64,000 bases of DNA from Pseudomonadota bacterium. GTDB taxonomy: Bacteria > Desulfobacterota > Desulfovibrionia > Desulfovibrionales > Desulfovibrionaceae. The notes under the pieces were generated by a model. It saw only the letters and a program-made list of their open reading frames with translations. It was not told the origin of the DNA and ran no database searches. Shown one piece after another: positions 17,781 to 26,894 of the stretch; the stretch's first letter is position 1, and each line of letters opens with the position of its first letter. Made by a program: the position numbers and the translations under genes. The stretch covers positions 36,222 to 100,221 of the forward strand of contig JAEWQB010000005.1 in the NCBI GenBank assembly GCA_023460395.1. The letters are read 5' to 3'.

Positions 17781-18947
17781 ATGGCTCAGTCCGATAGAAT
17801 CAAACCTGATCTCCAGTTTGTCAAAGAGTTGCAAGCTGTGGGCGGGGACTCGCTGAAAAAGTGCTACCAATGCGCTACATGCAGCGTGGCCTGCCCCATC
17901 TCCCCGGCAAGCCACCCGTTTCCCCGCAAGGAAATGGTGTGGGCGTCATGGGGCCTGAAAGATAAGTTGCTCGCCAACCCGGACATCTGGCTCTGCCACA
18001 ACTGCGGCACATGCTCCGACCTGTGCCCCCGTGGAGCCAAACCCGGCGACCTCATCGGCGCACTGCGCAACATGGTATATCAGCGAGTTGTCCCCTTCCC
18101 CAGTATTGGCAAATGGATGAGCAGCCCCAAATATCTGCTTAACCTCATTGCCATTCCGGCAATCCTGTGGGCCATTGTATGGTTCATCCGCGCGGGGCAA
18201 CTGGGCACGGCCTTCCCCGTCACCGAAACCGGCGACATAGTGTACGGCCTGCTCTTCCCCGGCGACTTCACCATCGACCCCATATTCATCATTACCTTTT
18301 TCAGCATGGTTTTCCTGTTCTTCAAAGGAACGAGAAATCTCCTCCAAACCTTCAAGCCTGAGGGGACCACGCTGGTCCTCGGCAAACAGCGCCCCATACT
18401 GCTGTGCCTGATGGATGTGGTGCTTGAGGAAATACTCACCCATAAGAAGTTCAAGGACTGCGGCGATGACGCCTCTGATCGCAAGGTCGGACATATGCTG
18501 ATATTCTATGCATTCCTTGCCCTTATGGTGGTCACCGGCCTCATCGCCGCGACCCATTGGGGTGGTAAGCTTATTCCCGCTGTTGATTTGCTCCACACAC
18601 CGCTGAATCTGACCAACCCTGTGAAGATTCTGGCGAACGTGGGGGCCATTATGCTCATTGTCGGCCTGGCCATCCTGACCAACCGCCGCCGCGCCCAGAA
18701 CACATCAAAGACCTCGTCCAACTACTACGACTGGTATCTGCTGAATGTTATCTGGGCAGTAGCCTTGACGGGCGTGCTCTCCCAGTTGATCCGGCTGGCC
18801 GGCATACCACAGATGGCGTATCCGGTGTACTACCTGCATCTGGTAACGGTATGGATGCTTTTCGCCTACCTGCCATGGTCCAAGCTGGGGCACATTGTGT
18901 ACCGTACCGCCGCGCTCACCTACGTGCGGCACATGGGACGCCGTTAG
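17781..18947 (+). CDS. qmoC: quinone-interacting membrane-bound oxidoreductase, subunit C
   Basis: Membrane subunit of Qmo, a fusion of an HdrC-like iron-sulfur domain and an HdrE/NarI-like cytochrome b domain; 388 residues. Two [4Fe-4S] motifs, CYQCATCSVACP (near 31) and CHNCGTCSDLCP (near 73), precede about six hydrophobic segments between residues 115 and 375, with several histidines placed for heme b. It is thought to take electrons from menaquinol in the inner membrane and pass them to QmoAB. AGGAGGAG lies 8 nt upstream of the ATG. It ends 91 nt before qmoD. Confidence 0.96.
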   Translation: MAQSDRIKPDLQFVKELQAVGGDSLKKCYQCATCSVACPISPASHPFPRKEMVWASWGLKDKLLANPDIWLCHNCGTCSDLCPRGAKPGDLIGALRNMVYQRVVPFPSIGKWMSSPKYLLNLIAIPAILWAIVWFIRAGQLGTAFPVTETGDIVYGLLFPGDFTIDPIFIITFFSMVFLFFKGTRNLLQTFKPEGTTLVLGKQRPILLCLMDVVLEEILTHKKFKDCGDDASDRKVGHMLIFYAFLALMVVTGLIAATHWGGKLIPAVDLLHTPLNLTNPVKILANVGAIMLIVGLAILTNRRRAQNTSKTSSNYYDWYLLNVIWAVALTGVLSQLIRLAGIPQMAYPVYYLHLVTVWMLFAYLPWSKLGHIVYRTAALTYVRHMGRR

Positions 18948-18958
18948 GAAGACGACCG

Positions 18959-18983
18959 GCGCTTCCGCCACGGGCGAAAGCGC
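18959..18983 (+). other. intercistronic hairpin between qmoC and qmoD
   Basis: GCGCTT-C-CGCC, loop ACG, GGCG-A-AAGCGC: 6 plus 4 bp with one mismatch and no T-tract. It may be an mRNA stability or processing element that separates qmoABC from qmoD expression. Confidence 0.45.
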
Positions 18984-19038
18984 ACCGGGAAACGACACGA
19001 ACAGAGAACAATTCTTTCCCTGAGTATAGGAGGCCCCA

Positions 19039-19791
19039 ATGTCTGAAGAAGCACGCAGGGTTTTCAAAATGGAAACCATTCTTGGTGTCATTGCCGGAAA
19101 AAGCGGTGCCGATGTGACCGAACTGCTTGGCTATCTGGCACAGCGCAACCTGTGTCCCGAAGAAGTGGGCGCGGTGGCACCCATTGCTAAAGGCTGGTTA
19201 TACAGTCTGGAACCCCGCTTCATGCAATGCGCATATACTGAAAGTGAACCGTTCGACGACTGGGCGCGTAAGCATGCCGCCACGCTAGGCGACAACGTGT
19301 CTCTCGAACCCATTGCCGCCGCAGAGATGGCTGGCATTGCCGTGGTGCTGGACCGCATGGCTGACGCCAAGGCCGCACAGGCTGCCCAAGCAGGCGAGAT
19401 CAGCGACCTGAAAGCCAAAGTAGACGCTCTGGCTCCCTTTGAGGGCAAAACCGCCGCGCTAGAAAAGCAGGTGGCAGACCTGACAGGCAAGTTGGAAAAA
19501 GCCAAGGCCGATCTCACCGCAGCCCAGCAGGAACTGAAAGGTTTTGACGGCAAAATCGCCATCAACGAAAAGGAAATTGAATCCTCGGTCAAAGACATGG
19601 TTTCCAAGGCCGTTAAAGACGCTTTGGCAAACCTGCCTGTGGGCGCAGCCGTGGCAGGTGCCGCTGTCGCCGCCGACGCTGCGGAAGCAGCTCCCGCCGG
19701 ATTTGATGAACCCGCCGCTTCCGGGAACGATGTGCCTGACGATTTCGGCTTCGGCGCTTCCGGTCCGGGTAATGATGGTTTCGGCTTCTAG
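19039..19791 (+). CDS. qmoD: QmoD-like protein of the apr-qmo operon
   Basis: 250-residue soluble protein in the position of the fourth qmo-operon gene of Desulfovibrio, where a gene of unknown biochemistry has been reported as needed for growth on sulfate. Residues 1-100 form a compact domain (SEEARRVFKMETILGVIAGK start). Residues ~110-185 are a charged coiled coil (ISDLKAKVDAL, EKQVADLTGKLEKAKADL). The tail is Ala-rich and ends in Gly/Phe-rich DFGFGASGPGNDGFGF. No metal-binding motif is seen. AGGAGG lies 8 nt before the ATG. The assignment rests on position and overall character. Confidence 0.8.
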   Translation: MSEEARRVFKMETILGVIAGKSGADVTELLGYLAQRNLCPEEVGAVAPIAKGWLYSLEPRFMQCAYTESEPFDDWARKHAATLGDNVSLEPIAAAEMAGIAVVLDRMADAKAAQAAQAGEISDLKAKVDALAPFEGKTAALEKQVADLTGKLEKAKADLTAAQQELKGFDGKIAINEKEIESSVKDMVSKAVKDALANLPVGAAVAGAAVAADAAEAAPAGFDEPAASGNDVPDDFGFGASGPGNDGFGF

Positions 19792-19817
19792 CCCCAAAGG
19801 CTCATACCGCAATATCT

Positions 19818-19846
19818 GGCCCGGCCCGCAAGGACCGGGCCTTTTC
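19818..19846 (+). terminator. intrinsic terminator ending the apr-qmo block
   Basis: GGCCCGG (19818-19824) pairs with CCGGGCC (19835-19841). Inside there is a C/A mismatch, two more base pairs and a GCAA tetraloop, and TTTT follows. Confidence 0.82.
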
Positions 19847-19940
19847 ATGCCCGCTGGTGGTCGCGGCTAAGGTGCCGGTTGCCAAAGCGGCCCCCGATAT
19901 GCGACTATCCTATTTTCTTCACTCTTACGCACAGTAGCCC

Positions 19941-20588
19941 ATGGTCAATATAGCCCTTTGCCCAGCCTTTCCCTCGGCCTCGCCTCCTTCATTCCGACGC
20001 GGTATCGCGCCGGAGTCAACGCATGGCGCCATGCTACTGGCCTTCACTCTCGCCCTGCTGCTGTTTGTCCTGCCCACCCGCGTGGCGCACGCCACAGACC
20101 AACGGCTTGTGCTAAACGACTTTGTGCTCGACAACACAGAAGGTCAGCTCATTTTGCGTTTCGGCGTCAGCGTTACCGACCGCGAGACACTCCAGTTACT
20201 GCTTAAAGATGGCGGCAAGGTTTCCTTGCTCTGCGAAGGCAGCCTTATCCGGCCCAGTACGCTGTGGCTGGATACTACCCTTGCCCGGCAGCAAACCACC
20301 AGTACGCTCTTTTACGATGTGCTGACCAAGGACTATGTACTGACCGACGACATGGGCACTCCGCTCGGACGCACCCCAAACCTGGGGAAACTGCTGGAAA
20401 CCACGTGGGAGGCCCAGTCCCTCAACGTGGGCCTGCTCTCTCAACTGACCCGTGGGGGAAGCTACCGCGTGGATCTGAGCATCCAGATAAAAGATGAAAA
20501 CGTTCCGCTCTGGATGACAAAAACGCTGTTCTTCTGGTCATGGAACGTTGCCCCTTCCATGCGTTATTCCATGGACTTTACCTTCTGA
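19941..20588 (+). CDS. DUF4390-type exported protein
   Basis: 215 residues. A hydrophobic segment (about 32-46) ending near the Ala-His-Ala site of VLPTRVAHA looks like a signal peptide. The mature part is a beta-rich domain with LVLNDFVLDN, LRFGVSVTD and a C-terminal WNVAPSMRYSMDF, the character of the DUF4390 family found just upstream of ntrY-like kinases. Function is unknown; periplasmic location is inferred. No clear Shine-Dalgarno precedes either 19941 or the internal ATG at 20031, so the start is uncertain. ntrY begins 13 nt after the stop, so they form an operon. Confidence 0.75.
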   Translation: MVNIALCPAFPSASPPSFRRGIAPESTHGAMLLAFTLALLLFVLPTRVAHATDQRLVLNDFVLDNTEGQLILRFGVSVTDRETLQLLLKDGGKVSLLCEGSLIRPSTLWLDTTLARQQTTSTLFYDVLTKDYVLTDDMGTPLGRTPNLGKLLETTWEAQSLNVGLLSQLTRGGSYRVDLSIQIKDENVPLWMTKTLFFWSWNVAPSMRYSMDFTF

Positions 20589-20601
20589 ACGGAGCCGGAC
20601 C

Positions 20602-22812
20602 ATGGACGAGCATGCGCCACAAGCTGACACCATCCGGGTGAGTGTGGCCGACACCCGCGAACGCAAACGTAGACAGCGCGAAATGATTCTCGCCGCCGTG
20701 GCCTTTTTGCTGGTTGTCGCCCTCACATGGGTTGAGTTGACCTATTTCGGCGTGGACTCCTATTTCTTCCTCGCCCTGTTCAACCTCAACTTCATCCTCC
20801 TGCTTCTGGTCCTCTTCATCGTAGTACGCAACGGTGTGAAGCTCATGCTGGAGCGCCGCCGCCGGGTGCTTGGTTCCCGCCTGCGCACGCGGCTGGTTCT
20901 TGCCTTCATGTGCCTGTCACTTATTCCCACAGTGCTCATGTTTTTGGTTAGCGCCCGCTTTGTACAAACCTCCGTGGACTACTGGTTCAAAAATCAGGTG
21001 GAACATTCCATGGAACTGGCTCTAGAAGTGGGCCAGTCTCTCTATGCGGACTCCCGCGAACGTCTGCGTCTGCGAAGTGACTTCATCTTGAAGGAAATTG
21101 TGGAACGCCGCTTTGCATGGGGCGGAAAGAGCATGGATGAATTTTTAGCCGCCAAACGCCGCGAATACGGCCTCACACTGGTCGGCGTTATGCGACCGGA
21201 CCGGCAGGAACAAAACTGGCACGGCCCGCAGGAATTTGCCGGAATCTGGAACGAAACCAAAGCCCGCATCAGTTGGGAAAGTCTGGAAAAACAACCGCTT
21301 TTCTGGTCGCTCATCTGGCCCGGAGCCGAAGCGGACTACGCCGTGGGCGTGCTGCCCGTGGACGAGGGCCGCACCGGCTATCTGGTGCTTGTGGAAAGCG
21401 TCGGGCAGGGAGTGATGTTCCGTCTGGATCGCATTGTTCGCGGTGTGGAAGAGTATAAAAAACTCAAAACACTCAAGCACCCGCTCAAAGTTACACTCTA
21501 CTTTGTACTGGGCGTGCTCACATTACTCATTATCCTTGGGGCCATGTGGTTCGGCTTCCGCCTCGCAAAAGAATTAGCCGCCCCCATTCTCGCACTTGCC
21601 GAGGGCACCGAGCGTATCTCCAAAGGTGACCTTGCAGTGCGGCTGGAAGACTCTTCCACTGACGAATTGGGCGTGCTGGTGCAGTCCTTCAACCGCATGG
21701 CGGAAGATCTGGAACAAAGTCGCGCGCGTCTCACAGACGCAAACCTCAAGCTGGGCCGCCAGAATTTTGAAAAAGAGCAGCGCAATCGTTACATAGAAGC
21801 GGTGCTGGATAATATCGCGGCGGGCGTTATCACGCTAGACGCACAGGGGCGCATTTCCACGCTAAACAAAGCCGCCTCCGCGATCTTCGGTGTAGATGCC
21901 CGCACCCTGCTGGGGCGCAGCGCGCGCAACCTGCTCCACGGTGAGTACGCCGGTCTGGTTAATGAAATGTACCAGCATGTTGCCTCCATGCCGGAAAGCC
22001 AGTGGCAGCGCCAAGTCGATCTTTCCATGGCGGGCAAAGAGCTGAAGCTGTTAGTCAATGCCGTGGGCTTGCCCGCAAAAGAAGAGGAAGGCTACGGCAT
22101 TGTCCTTGTGTTTGAAGATATTACAGAGCTGGAAAAGATGCAGCGCATGGCCGCGTGGCGGGAAGTGGCAAAACGCATTGCCCATGAAATTAAAAACCCG
22201 CTTACGCCCATCAAGCTTTCCGCGCAACGCCTGCAACGCAAATATGGCACCGAAGTGCAGGATCCCGTATTTGATCAGTGCACGGATCTTATCGTCCGGC
22301 AGGTGGAGCACTTGCAAGAAATGGTGCAGGAATTCTCCGCCTTTGCCAAACTGCCGGAGGTCACACCCAAACCGGACCATCTGGAACCGCTGGTGGATGA
22401 ACTTGTCTCCCTGTTCCAGCACAGCCACAGTGCCATTTCATGGAGCCTTGTCCGGTCTGGTCCCATTCCGGTTATCCCCATGGACCGCGAAGCCCTGCAC
22501 CGCGCTCTGCTCAACATTATCAGCAACGCTGCGGAAGTATTGCACAACCGTCCCAACCCCAAGGTAGTCGTAACGCTGCGGCACGATAAACAGTTGGGAC
22601 TGGTACGTATTGATGTGGAAGACAACGGTCCCGGCCTGACACGCGAAGAACGTTCCCATCTGTTTGAACCCTATTTCTCCCGTAAGAAGGGGGGAACCGG
22701 GTTGGGCCTCACTATCGTCAAATCCATCATCAGTGACCATCGCGGCTACGTGCGCGCGAACCGGGCGGAACATGGTGGCACCATTGTCACCATTGAACTT
22801 CCTGTGGCATAG
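20602..22812 (+). CDS. ntrY: NtrY-like membrane sensor histidine kinase
   Basis: 736-residue two-component kinase. Two hydrophobic segments near residues 31-50 and 55-75, and a further one near 100-120, precede a sensor region. Another transmembrane segment (about 298-320) leads into HAMP, a PAS domain (about 395-500) and the HisKA box REVAKRIAHEIKNPLTP near 523. The ATPase motifs are DNGPGLTREE and GGTGLGLTIV. KNPLTPIKLSAQRL is characteristic of the NtrY subfamily. The ATG at 20602 has GGAG at 7 nt. It lies between DUF4390 and ntrX; the physiological signal cannot be read from sequence. Confidence 0.93.
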   Translation: MDEHAPQADTIRVSVADTRERKRRQREMILAAVAFLLVVALTWVELTYFGVDSYFFLALFNLNFILLLLVLFIVVRNGVKLMLERRRRVLGSRLRTRLVLAFMCLSLIPTVLMFLVSARFVQTSVDYWFKNQVEHSMELALEVGQSLYADSRERLRLRSDFILKEIVERRFAWGGKSMDEFLAAKRREYGLTLVGVMRPDRQEQNWHGPQEFAGIWNETKARISWESLEKQPLFWSLIWPGAEADYAVGVLPVDEGRTGYLVLVESVGQGVMFRLDRIVRGVEEYKKLKTLKHPLKVTLYFVLGVLTLLIILGAMWFGFRLAKELAAPILALAEGTERISKGDLAVRLEDSSTDELGVLVQSFNRMAEDLEQSRARLTDANLKLGRQNFEKEQRNRYIEAVLDNIAAGVITLDAQGRISTLNKAASAIFGVDARTLLGRSARNLLHGEYAGLVNEMYQHVASMPESQWQRQVDLSMAGKELKLLVNAVGLPAKEEEGYGIVLVFEDITELEKMQRMAAWREVAKRIAHEIKNPLTPIKLSAQRLQRKYGTEVQDPVFDQCTDLIVRQVEHLQEMVQEFSAFAKLPEVTPKPDHLEPLVDELVSLFQHSHSAISWSLVRSGPIPVIPMDREALHRALLNIISNAAEVLHNRPNPKVVVTLRHDKQLGLVRIDVEDNGPGLTREERSHLFEPYFSRKKGGTGLGLTIVKSIISDHRGYVRANRAEHGGTIVTIELPVA

Positions 22813-22917
22813 TCTCAGGAATTTCCCCCGACCTCTGTGAAAAAAGCGTCTGGCGCACCGTCCCTTGCCGCAAGGTGAGCTGAAAAGACACACATGAAGA
22901 GCACCGGAGTACCCGCC

Positions 22918-24399
22918 ATGTCCACCAGCAAGGCACACATATTGATCATTGATGACGAGGAAGGCATCCGCTTTTCCCTGCGCGGCATTCTTGAAGACGA
23001 AGGCCATACCGTCAGCGAGGCGGAAACGGGTGAACAGGGACTGGATATGCTGAAAACGCTCACTCCCGACCTCATTTTCCTGGATATCTGGTTGCCCGGC
23101 ATAGACGGGCTTGCCGTGCTGGACACAATTAAAGAACGCGACCGTTCCCTTCCGGTCATTATGATTTCCGGGCACGGCAATATAGAAACGGCTGTCACCG
23201 CCATCAAACGCGGAGCGCACGACTTCATAGAGAAACCCCTGTCGCTGGAAAAGGTGGTCATTGCCGCAGCCAATGCCTTAGAATTCCACAATCTACGCCG
23301 CGAAAATATCGTACTCAAATCCCGTATCGCCCGCGATGAAGTAGTGGAAGTTTCCGGCGATTCCGGGCCGGTGAAGCAACTGCGCGAACAAATAGCACGG
23401 GTGGCCCCCACCGATGCGTGGGTGCTCATCACCGGGGAAAACGGTACCGGAAAAGAAATCGCGGCCCGGTCAATCCACGCCCAGTCACGCAGACGTGACA
23501 GGGCGCTGGTAGCTGTCAACTGCGCGGCAATTCCTGAAGAGTTAATAGAAAGCGAACTGTTCGGTCACGAAAAAGGCGCTTTCACCGGGGCGGACCAAGC
23601 GAAAACCGGCAAATTTGAGCTGGCGGACAACGGCACGCTATTTCTGGATGAAATTGGTGACATGAGCATGAAGACGCAGGCTAAAATACTGCGGATTCTT
23701 CAGGAACAAAGCTTTGAACGGGTGGGGGGCAACCGCACCATGCGCGTGAATGTGCGCGTTATCGCTGCGACCAATAAAAATCTTGAGGAAGAAATCCGCC
23801 TCGGCAATTTCCGCGAAGATCTTTACTACCGCCTGCGGGTCTTCCCTCTTATCGTTCCGCCGTTGCGTGAGCGGAGTCAGGATATTTTGCTCCTCATACG
23901 GGAATTTCACGACCGCATGGTCAGCGCTCACGGCTTCCGCCCCATTCACTTTTCCAAAACCGCCCAGCAAGCTCTGCTCGCATACCCATGGCCGGGCAAC
24001 GTGCGGGAACTGAAAAATTTTATTGAACGCATGCTTATTATGTATGCGGGGCAGGAAGTGGAAGTCCGCCAGCTCCCGCCGGAGTTCGCGGCAGCGCAGC
24101 CCCATCCCGCCCCCGCGCCGGAACAAACGCGGACAGCCGGAACAGGCGGACCAGATGACGCCGGTGACGCGGGCGGAACCAATTCCCAAGATTCTGGTGC
24201 CCCCGATACGGCGGCCCTGCCCATTCCGTCGGGCGCGGTGGACTTCAAATCGGCACGCAATACGTTTGAAGCGAGCTTCTTGGAAGCCAAGCTTAAAGAA
24301 TTTGACGGCAACATAACCCGCCTTGCCGAGGCCATAGGAATGGAGCGCAGTTACCTGTATCGGAAACTCAAGTCGCATAACCTGCAAACAACTGAGTAA
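22918..24399 (+). CDS. ntrX: NtrX-like sigma-54-dependent response regulator
   Basis: 493 residues. The receiver domain (1-120) has the acidic pair DDEEGIRF, the phospho-Asp in LIFLDIWLPGIDG and the Lys in EKPLSLEKV. The AAA+ domain (about 140-375) has Walker A GENGTGKE, the sigma-54 contact loop GAFTGAD and Walker B GTLFLDEIGD. The DNA-binding helix at the C-terminus is RLAEAIGMERSYLYRKLK. A Pro/Ala/Gly-rich linker (about 390-435) separates AAA+ from DNA binding. The ATG at 22918 has GGAG upstream; an ATG at 22894 is the alternative. It is the cognate partner of the adjacent ntrY. Confidence 0.93.
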   Translation: MSTSKAHILIIDDEEGIRFSLRGILEDEGHTVSEAETGEQGLDMLKTLTPDLIFLDIWLPGIDGLAVLDTIKERDRSLPVIMISGHGNIETAVTAIKRGAHDFIEKPLSLEKVVIAAANALEFHNLRRENIVLKSRIARDEVVEVSGDSGPVKQLREQIARVAPTDAWVLITGENGTGKEIAARSIHAQSRRRDRALVAVNCAAIPEELIESELFGHEKGAFTGADQAKTGKFELADNGTLFLDEIGDMSMKTQAKILRILQEQSFERVGGNRTMRVNVRVIAATNKNLEEEIRLGNFREDLYYRLRVFPLIVPPLRERSQDILLLIREFHDRMVSAHGFRPIHFSKTAQQALLAYPWPGNVRELKNFIERMLIMYAGQEVEVRQLPPEFAAAQPHPAPAPEQTRTAGTGGPDDAGDAGGTNSQDSGAPDTAALPIPSGAVDFKSARNTFEASFLEAKLKEFDGNITRLAEAIGMERSYLYRKLKSHNLQTTE

Positions 24400-24436
24400 C
24401 CCCCCAACACGCCACTGGCCCAAAACGGAGGAAGGC

Positions 24437-25189
24437 ATGCCATCGTACACACTGGTTCTGTTACGGCACGGGCAAAGCCTGTGGAACAAGGAAAACCGTT
24501 TTACCGGCTGGACAGACGTGGACCTTTCCCCTGCGGGAGAAGCTGAAGCCCGCGACGCTGCACGAAGTATTGCCCAAGCTGGCATAACCTTTGACGAATG
24601 CCACACCTCTCTGCTCAAACGCGCCATCCGCACGCTCACCATCGTGCAGGAAGAGCTTGACTTACTCTGGCTCCCAGTGCAGCGTCACTGGCGTTTAAAT
24701 GAGCGTCACTATGGTGCGCTACAGGGGCTGAATAAGGCAGAAATCGCCAGCCAGTACGGCGAAGAACAAGTATTCCTCTGGCGGCGCAGCTTTGACACAC
24801 CTCCGCCGTTACTACCGTTGGATGACCCGCGCCATCCCGGTCACGACAGGCGCTATGCCGACATTCCCGCACAGCAACTACCCGCGGGAGAAAGCCTCAA
24901 GGACACGGCGGCACGCGTGCTCCCCTACTGGGAGCAAACGCTGGCCCCCCGGATACGGCAGGGAAAACGTCTGCTCATCGCAGCGCATGGCAACAGTTTA
25001 CGGGCGTTGGTCATGCACTTGGATGGCATGGATGAGGAAACCGTGGCAGCGCTGAATATTCCCACGGGAATTCCTTTGGTGTATGAATTAGATACAGCCC
25101 TTGCCCCGTTGCAACGTCGATACCTTGGCGACCAGCAAGAGGCCGAACGTCGAATACTTGCAGTGGCCCGACAAGGAAAAACGCAATAA
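24437..25189 (+). CDS. gpmA: 2,3-bisphosphoglycerate-dependent phosphoglycerate mutase
   Basis: Interconverts 3- and 2-phosphoglycerate in glycolysis and gluconeogenesis. It has 250 residues. The phospho-histidine motif LLRHGQSLWNKENRFTGW is at the N-terminus, followed by ERHYGALQGLNKAE, the RRSFDTPPP segment and the second catalytic His in AAHGNSLRALV. Length and motifs are those of the dPGM class rather than general histidine phosphatases. CGGAGGAAGGC precedes the ATG. It lies 38 nt downstream of ntrX on the same strand. Confidence 0.96.
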   Translation: MPSYTLVLLRHGQSLWNKENRFTGWTDVDLSPAGEAEARDAARSIAQAGITFDECHTSLLKRAIRTLTIVQEELDLLWLPVQRHWRLNERHYGALQGLNKAEIASQYGEEQVFLWRRSFDTPPPLLPLDDPRHPGHDRRYADIPAQQLPAGESLKDTAARVLPYWEQTLAPRIRQGKRLLIAAHGNSLRALVMHLDGMDEETVAALNIPTGIPLVYELDTALAPLQRRYLGDQQEAERRILAVARQGKTQ

Positions 25190-25286
25190 TAGCCCGCTTG
25201 TGGAATCGGTCGGGGGACCGCTAACGCCATGCAGCAGCACGCGCGAACCACATAAAGGCCGAAGACACACTCTTGGAGAACGAGAC

Positions 25287-26645
25287 ATGGCCAGCAACAT
25301 AAACATGAAGCTCAAACAAAAACAGTACGAAAGCCACGTGGTGGAATACATAACCGCCGCGAAAGGCTACTTCATAGTGGTCAGCGACGACCACAACTTC
25401 CAGCAAATTTTACGCACCACGCTGCAAAAGCACCTCGCCATCACGGAAGATGTTATCACCGTGGTGAGTAATCCCGACCATATCCTTAAGACAATCCGCG
25501 ACACCAGCGTGCGTCGCAAGGGTATCCTCATTTTCATTGAGCGCACCCTGCACGGGAAAGACATGGGCTTCCTTGTCCGCCAACTCAAAAACGCCTTTGA
25601 TTTTGTCAGAATCATCATCCTCACAGGAGAGGCGGACCGCCAGAAGCTGGTGCTCCTCCATGAGATCGGCGCGGACAACTTTATCGCCAAGCCCATCTCC
25701 ATCAACACACTCATCGAAAAAATCGCCTTCACCATCAAGCCACAAGGCAAACTGGGTCAGTTGATTGATCTGGCCAAAAGCATGGTCACGCGCGGCGCGT
25801 ATGATCAGGCCCTCAAGGCCAGCCGTAAAATTTTGGAAATAAAGCCCAACTCCGCAGCGGGTTTTCTCGTCATGGGTGACGCCTTTAAGGGCTTGGGCAA
25901 AGTGGACAAGGCCCGCGAAGCCTATGAAAGCGCCAGCGACAATGCCCAACTCTATCTGGAACCGCTCAAGAAGTTAGCCGACCTGCATCAGGAAACCGGC
26001 GATGTGGAGCAGCAACTGAAAGTGCTCCAGCGGCTGGATCAGCTCAGTCCTCTGAACGTGGAACGCAAGGTGGACATAGGAACCATCCACGTGGAATTGG
26101 GGAACGAAGAAGAAGCGGAACGACTGTTTGAAAGCGCGGTGAATCAGGCCACACGCGAAGCCCTCTCGTACATTGGTGAAATTTCAGAACGCATCGGCAA
26201 CGTCTACGCCCAGCGCGACCCTGCCAAAGCGGAACGCTATTATCGCCGGGCGCTGGACGCCAAAGGCTCCATGCTGGAACAGTCCGACATCGCCACCTTC
26301 AACAGTCTGGGCATTGCCCTGCGTAAACAGGGTAAATGGTACGAAGCCACTCAGGAATATCAAAAAGCCCTGCAAATCACCCCAGACGACGAGCATCTCT
26401 ACTACAATATCGCCATGGCATCCGCCGAGGGAAAACAGTTCCGCGCCGCGTCCGACTATCTGGAAAAAGCACTGCGCATCAACGGTCAGTTCCCCTCCAA
26501 GGACAAAACCATTGCCTACAATATGGGGCTGGTCTTCATGCGGACAGGTGATAAGGACCGCGCAAAGGAAATGATGCAGGCCGCACTGACCGCAGCGCCG
26601 GATTTTGTCAAAGCACGACAGGCGCTGGAGCAGATTGGCGGATAG
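25287..26645 (+). CDS. receiver-like domain plus TPR protein (phospho-acceptor Asp replaced by Glu)
   Basis: 452 residues. Residues ~20-150 are a CheY-like fold with the acidic pair in VVSDDHNF, the Thr in ILTGEAD and the Lys in FIAKPIS. The strand-3 acceptor position reads ILIFIERTL, so Glu stands where Asp is expected; phosphorylation is doubtful and a constitutive 'on' shape is possible. Residues ~155-450 are tetratricopeptide repeats (AYDQALKASRKILEIKPN, QYQKALQITPDDEHLYYNIA). There is no DNA-binding or enzymatic output domain, so the TPRs are the likely output. The ATG at 25287 has GGAG about 10 nt upstream, and the frame from 25101 overlaps gpmA and is rejected. The partner is unknown. 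Confidence 0.82.
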   Translation: MASNINMKLKQKQYESHVVEYITAAKGYFIVVSDDHNFQQILRTTLQKHLAITEDVITVVSNPDHILKTIRDTSVRRKGILIFIERTLHGKDMGFLVRQLKNAFDFVRIIILTGEADRQKLVLLHEIGADNFIAKPISINTLIEKIAFTIKPQGKLGQLIDLAKSMVTRGAYDQALKASRKILEIKPNSAAGFLVMGDAFKGLGKVDKAREAYESASDNAQLYLEPLKKLADLHQETGDVEQQLKVLQRLDQLSPLNVERKVDIGTIHVELGNEEEAERLFESAVNQATREALSYIGEISERIGNVYAQRDPAKAERYYRRALDAKGSMLEQSDIATFNSLGIALRKQGKWYEATQEYQKALQITPDDEHLYYNIAMASAEGKQFRAASDYLEKALRINGQFPSKDKTIAYNMGLVFMRTGDKDRAKEMMQAALTAAPDFVKARQALEQIGG

Positions 26646-26727
26646 GGTTCGCGCACCCCGCACCGCACGTTCCTGACGTGACGTCCGCGTGCGGGCATCT
26701 CTTTGAATTTTTTGAAGACGTAACCAA

Positions 26728-26781
26728 TTTGATACCCAAGCGGGGCGGACGTCTAGGCGTTCGCCCCGCTTGAGTATCAAA
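26728..26781. repeat. 24-bp hairpin upstream of the DUF39 gene
   Basis: TTTGATAC / GTATCAAA (8 bp), one mismatch, an 11-bp GC-rich stem (26737-26747 with 26762-26772), a G-T pair and 3 more bp close a 6-nt loop TCTAGG. No T-run follows on either strand, so it is not a classical terminator. Nearby the 12-mer GCACCCCGCACC occurs twice (about 26652 and 26801). It could be an operator or mRNA leader structure for the gene at 26895. Confidence 0.7.
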
Positions 26782-26894
26782 CCGCCGGAACGTGGAGCAC
26801 CCCGCACCCCGCTTCAGACAGCCGGGCATGCGGTGTGTTCACCGCTAAAAATTCCCCCCGCGCGTGCCCGGCGCGGCTACCGCAGGAGGTGTCT

